From the NCBI RefSeq assembly GCF_002775205.1, contig NC_036447.1:28456245-28520244 (forward strand): a stretch of DNA of 64,000 bases. Direction: 5' to 3'. Every line of letters starts with the position of its first letter. The stretch's first letter is position 1. Both the position numbers and the translations under genes were made by a program. The stretch comes from Xiphophorus maculatus (Eukaryota > Chordata > Actinopteri > Cyprinodontiformes > Poeciliidae). Shown here one piece after another: positions 60,743-64,000 of the stretch. Below the pieces are notes generated by a model that saw nothing but the letters and a program-made list of their open reading frames with translations, was not told the DNA's origin and ran no database searches.

Positions 60743-61024
60743 CTGTGCATGTCACAAAGGAAACAAAAATAAACAAACAACACAATAGACTTGAAACTGC
60801 ACTTGTAATATTTTTACATCAGCATTACTTCTCTGTAGCTGCTCTTATGAAAAAAGAAAAAAAAAAAAGTCCAGCCAAACAACAAGTACATTATCTGGTC
60901 ATTTAAATTTAAATGTCAACTTGATTAGATAATAAGCTACAAAATGTCTGAACTGCTTTTTTTGTTATTATTTTTTAAAATATTTAACCCGTTAACTGTG
61001 ACCCTCAAAATTCTGACATCTTAT

Positions 61025-61987
61025 CATGGGCGTAGGTTTGGGTATGGACGGTCGTGACATGTCACGACCAATATTCAAGGGATATAAAATAGTCCCGACC
61101 AATTTTTGCCATATTAATAAAAAAAAAAATGTATTTTTTAACAAAAACAAAATAAATAAAGGAAAATCTACATTGATTAGTTTAATATTTCAATATACTA
61201 CGCAGTGGTAGCATTCATTTTAAAATTCGCTGTTATGAACTATGACGACCCATGCTGCTATTGGCTCACAGAACGTGGATCTACGTTCTTTGATTAGCTG
61301 CAACAGGCGGCGGCCAGCTGGCCACACGCGGAACGGAAGCTTGGTCCATGGTGCTGACAGTGAACGCGTCTCCTTCTGAGTTTGACATTTATTATGAGTC
61401 TCCATGTCGCCACCAAAAAAGAAAAGGACGACAGACATTAGAAGTTATTTCGCTACCTCGGCTGTAAGTACAGTGAGGGGACCCATAAGTTAGATATCTA
61501 TCACGCAACGCATTTGTTGTAAAGTCCGGTGTTTAGTAGGTCAGCACTGAGTGTGAGGTAGAATAGGTCTGTTAATTATGTAATATTTTTTCACATAGGA
61601 TGCTCAGACAGCAGAGCAAGGGGCAGAGCAGAACGATGGAGAGGTGGCTGGAGCTTCAGGGCTCCAGGTGAGGTGTTAGATCTTTTTCCTGAAGTGCAAG
61701 AAGTCATTTTTTGTTCTTATCTGCAATTGTGTTTGTTGTATAATCAGTAGATCCAGAGGATATTTCTTTTGATCTTACTTGTAATGTTTGCTGAATTTTG
61801 AACAGGAAAAAGTAAAGTGTTCTTAAACTGATCTGCTGAGTATGACTGTATCTGGTTGTATACACAAGATGTATGATCTGGTTATGGTTGGGGGGAGGGG
61901 GTTATAAGCCAATCTGGTGCCCCCCCCCCCCCACTGGTCAGTAAGTTGTAAGGTCCCACCAAAACTTAGACCAAACCTACACCCTTG
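61025..61987 (+). mobile_element. hAT element with perfect 8-bp target duplication
   Basis: CATCTTAT occurs at 61017-61024 and 61988-61995. Inside it, CATGGGCGTAGGTTTGG and the complement of CCAAACCTACACCCTTG are matching ends (15 of 17). A plus-strand ATG at 61405 starts MSPPKKKRTTDIRSYFATSA followed by a GTAAGT donor. A second exon-like block (61600-61667) reads DAQTAEQGAEQNDGEVAGAS between an ATAG acceptor and GTGAGG. These look like the first two exons of a hAT transposase whose catalytic part has been deleted. Confidence 0.8.
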
Positions 61988-62009
61988 CATCTTATCCACG
62001 TCTTTATGA

Positions 62010-62570
62010 CAGTTAAAGCTGCAGGATGTAACTGGTACAGAAGAAATGTTGTTTTCTATATTTGTGAAAACTGTTGCACTACAACATGAGACAGATAATC
62101 TGTAAAAAGACTGAGCTGCTCCTCCTCCTCTGAGCTATTATTGCTGCAGAAATGCTGGTCAAAAACAACCAATCAGAGTCAAGGGGAGGGTCTTGCTGAT
62201 GTCAATCACCCTCATGTACTCGCTCCTAAATATGCTAATGGCGAAGAAACAACTCATCGTTACAGGATCCCTGTTTATCCTCCATCATTGGTGCTCATGC
62301 TAATTAACCTTAGCATTCATGACAGGCTCTGCTTTTGGGGAAAAGCTGCAGCGTAGCAGAGAGCAAGGGAAAGAGTCTGAGCAGCGCGTACACAAGCATT
62401 ACTGGCAGAACTAAGACCCTCCTCCTGGCTCTGATTGGTTGTTTCTGACCCAGCGGTGTATTTCTGTAGTTAGCACTTGGAAATGGCAGAGGAGCTTGAT
62501 ATGTTCCACATGTGACAATTTTAACAAAAAATTAAAAAAAAATGTAATAACAGTTACAGAACCCACCTTT
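62010..62570 (+). repeat. Dispersed repeat family D, copy 3
   Basis: GGTCAAAAACAACCAATCAG and AAGGGGAGGGTCTTGCTGAT pair with AAGACCCTCCTCCTGGCTCT and GATTGGTTGTTTCTGACC about 240 bp on. This is the best-preserved copy of the palindromic family also at 41410 and 50225. Confidence 0.65.
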
Positions 62571-62947
62571 AAGGGGTTCAATATTCCGTCTTAAAACATT
62601 TTTGCTGCCAGAAAACTGTAATCAAAATAGGCCAGTAATAAACTTTGTTACATTAATTAAAATGCATGAACTCTGTCAAAATAACTCTAACTAATCAAGC
62701 CTAATGTCTATTGTCAAAATGGGATTTGCTCCTTCAGAGTGAACTCTGACCGTTCTCTAAGTCTGTCCTTTCCAGGGTTTCTGGTGGGTTTAGTCAATTA
62801 TCCAAAAGTCAATGGATGAGAAAATCCCCAAGTGCACTATGAATATGTATATGTGCCACATAGTCAAGATCACTTTGCAAACAATGACCACAGCCAAACC
62901 CAAAGCAAATTGTTTTCATCTATAAATCAGAATTTTCATGCGCATGG

Positions 62948-63323
62948 ACTGCACAGTGGCGCAGTTGGTAGAGCTTGTTGCCATGCAGCAGGTCCTGGGT
63001 TCGATTCCCGGCCCGGGGTCTTTCTGCACGGAGTTTGCATGTTCTCCCTGTGCATGCATGGGTTCTCTCTGGGTACTCTGGCTTCCTCCCACAGACCAAA
63101 AACATCACTGTTAGGTAAATTGGTCTCTCTAAATTCTCCCTAGGTGTGAGTGTGTGTGTGTGTGCATGGTTGTGTGTCCCGTCTGTTTCTGTGTTGCCCT
63201 GCAACAGACTGGCGACCTGTCCAGGGTGACCTCGCCTCTCGCCCGGAACGTTAGCTGGAGATAGACACCAGCACCTCCTGACCCCACTAGGGACAAGGGT
63301 GTTAGAAAATGGATGGATGGATT
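62948..63323 (+). mobile_element. tRNA-derived SINE (V-SINE-like), nearly full length
   Basis: The head has an A box (GTGGCGCAGTTGGTAGAGC) and B box (GGTTCGATTCC) for RNA polymerase III. The body follows the well-known fish sequence with ACGGAGTTTGCATGTTCTCC, GGCTTCCTCCCACAGACC, GACTGGCGACCTGTCCAGGG and ACTAGGGACAAG. It ends in (TGGA)n. The SINE subfamily name is from memory and not certain. Confidence 0.8.
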
Positions 63324-64000
63324 TTTCATGTACATAAATGTTGCAGCTTTGTGATCCATTGCAGTCAAGTGTCCAAAGAGTGCCAGCAGGGTTACCTTAA
63401 AGACATATGCAGGGATCTCTACGGTACTTACCTAGTATGTACAGTAAGTACCTAGTATGGTACTCATAGAGTAACTACAGGCTTATCTGTCTGTCATTGC
63501 AGATGGCTCCTCATACTGAGTGTGTTGTTGGTTTTCTTCCTGTATAGAGGGAGTCTTTCCTTCCCACTATCACTGCATGCATGCACACCAAGTAATTACT
63601 GAGCAGCTAAAGGCTCTGACGGTATCTATGGATACCCCAATTTCCCATATTCACAGGGTAACTACGGATTTTTTACTTGTTACTTTCTGAATACATACAT
63701 AATACTGAGAGGGTAGTTGTACTTGTACTAATAAGTACTGGTATCGCTGGTAGTCCCTGTTTTTTACAGGAACTTGCTGGGTCTCAACAGTCAATGACTT
63801 CCAGTTCTGACTGTAAGTCCGTTACAAATGTGCGCAAAACTTTGTCAATATTCCACTAATGTTGAAAAAGCAAAATTTCGCAATTATGGTGTTTTCATCA
63901 AATAAGAAACCAGTTCCAGGTTGTGAGGTAGCCAAACACAAAATGATGCCAACATTGTGTTTTGTGATTAACGGTACCATTGGTCCTTCAGTCACAGAAC
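63324..64000. other. Window end, no gene seen
   Basis: Contains short direct repeats of TACCTAGTATG (63429, 63449) and a family B fragment near 63830-63910 in reverse orientation. Nothing else supported. Confidence 0.4.

Noticed and set aside
62958..63012. Stand-alone tRNA gene
   Set aside because: The A and B boxes belong to the head of a SINE with a typical fish SINE body and (TGGA)n tail.

Overview
The window is vertebrate, almost certainly teleost fish, nuclear DNA. It is AT-rich, with short GT-AG introns, long CA/CT/CCT microsatellites, and many fish-type DNA transposons (Tc1, pogo, hAT and TTAA-flanked MITEs), tRNA-type SINEs and 5'-truncated LINEs. All gene calls come from reading exons and splice junctions by eye; no database search was run.

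Layout. (1) 1-12300 is a trypsin-like serine protease cluster. It has an intact six-exon gene on + (2421-4009), a near-identical tandem duplicate that keeps only promoter, exon 1 and part of intron 1 (5540 to about 8165), and a diverged intact copy on - (12105-10527). The promoters carry two, three and four copies of a 27-bp CCAAT unit. (2) 12300-20200 is mostly gene-poor: a pogo-type transposon (12681-13389) and scattered exons of a CaMKK1-like kinase (16973-18944) that lack most of the gene. (3) 20160-22260 holds a 5'-truncated RNase H-bearing LINE. (4) 22489-27632 is a spliced but broken cdc37 copy, with frameshifts and missing exons. (5) 33161-55508 is the main gene, a long-form cAMP-specific phosphodiesterase PDE4. 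It has 16 coding exons and about 862 residues, with both UCR modules, an intact HD-type catalytic domain and a very acidic C-terminal tail. Its introns are full of mobile elements. (6) 55509-64000 holds the PDE4 3' UTR, then repeats: a hAT element with a perfect 8-bp target duplication, a long CA repeat, and a SINE.

The cdc37-next-to-PDE4 order matches human 19p13.2 (CDC37-PDE4A), which supports ancient linkage and leans the PDE4 call towards pde4a. The N-terminus and parts of the catalytic domain are equally PDE4B-like. PDE4 would hydrolyse cAMP. Its N-terminal exons include a PKA site (RRESF) expected to give cAMP feedback.

Most notable items: a 225-nt PDE4 intron that is two-thirds (TCC)50, has no in-frame stop and is an exact multiple of three, so its retention would insert a polyserine block into the catalytic core; a three-level nest of DNA transposons in the next intron, carrying a 129-bp (43-codon) minisatellite; the promoter-repeat copy series in the protease cluster; and decayed cdc37 and camkk1 copies.
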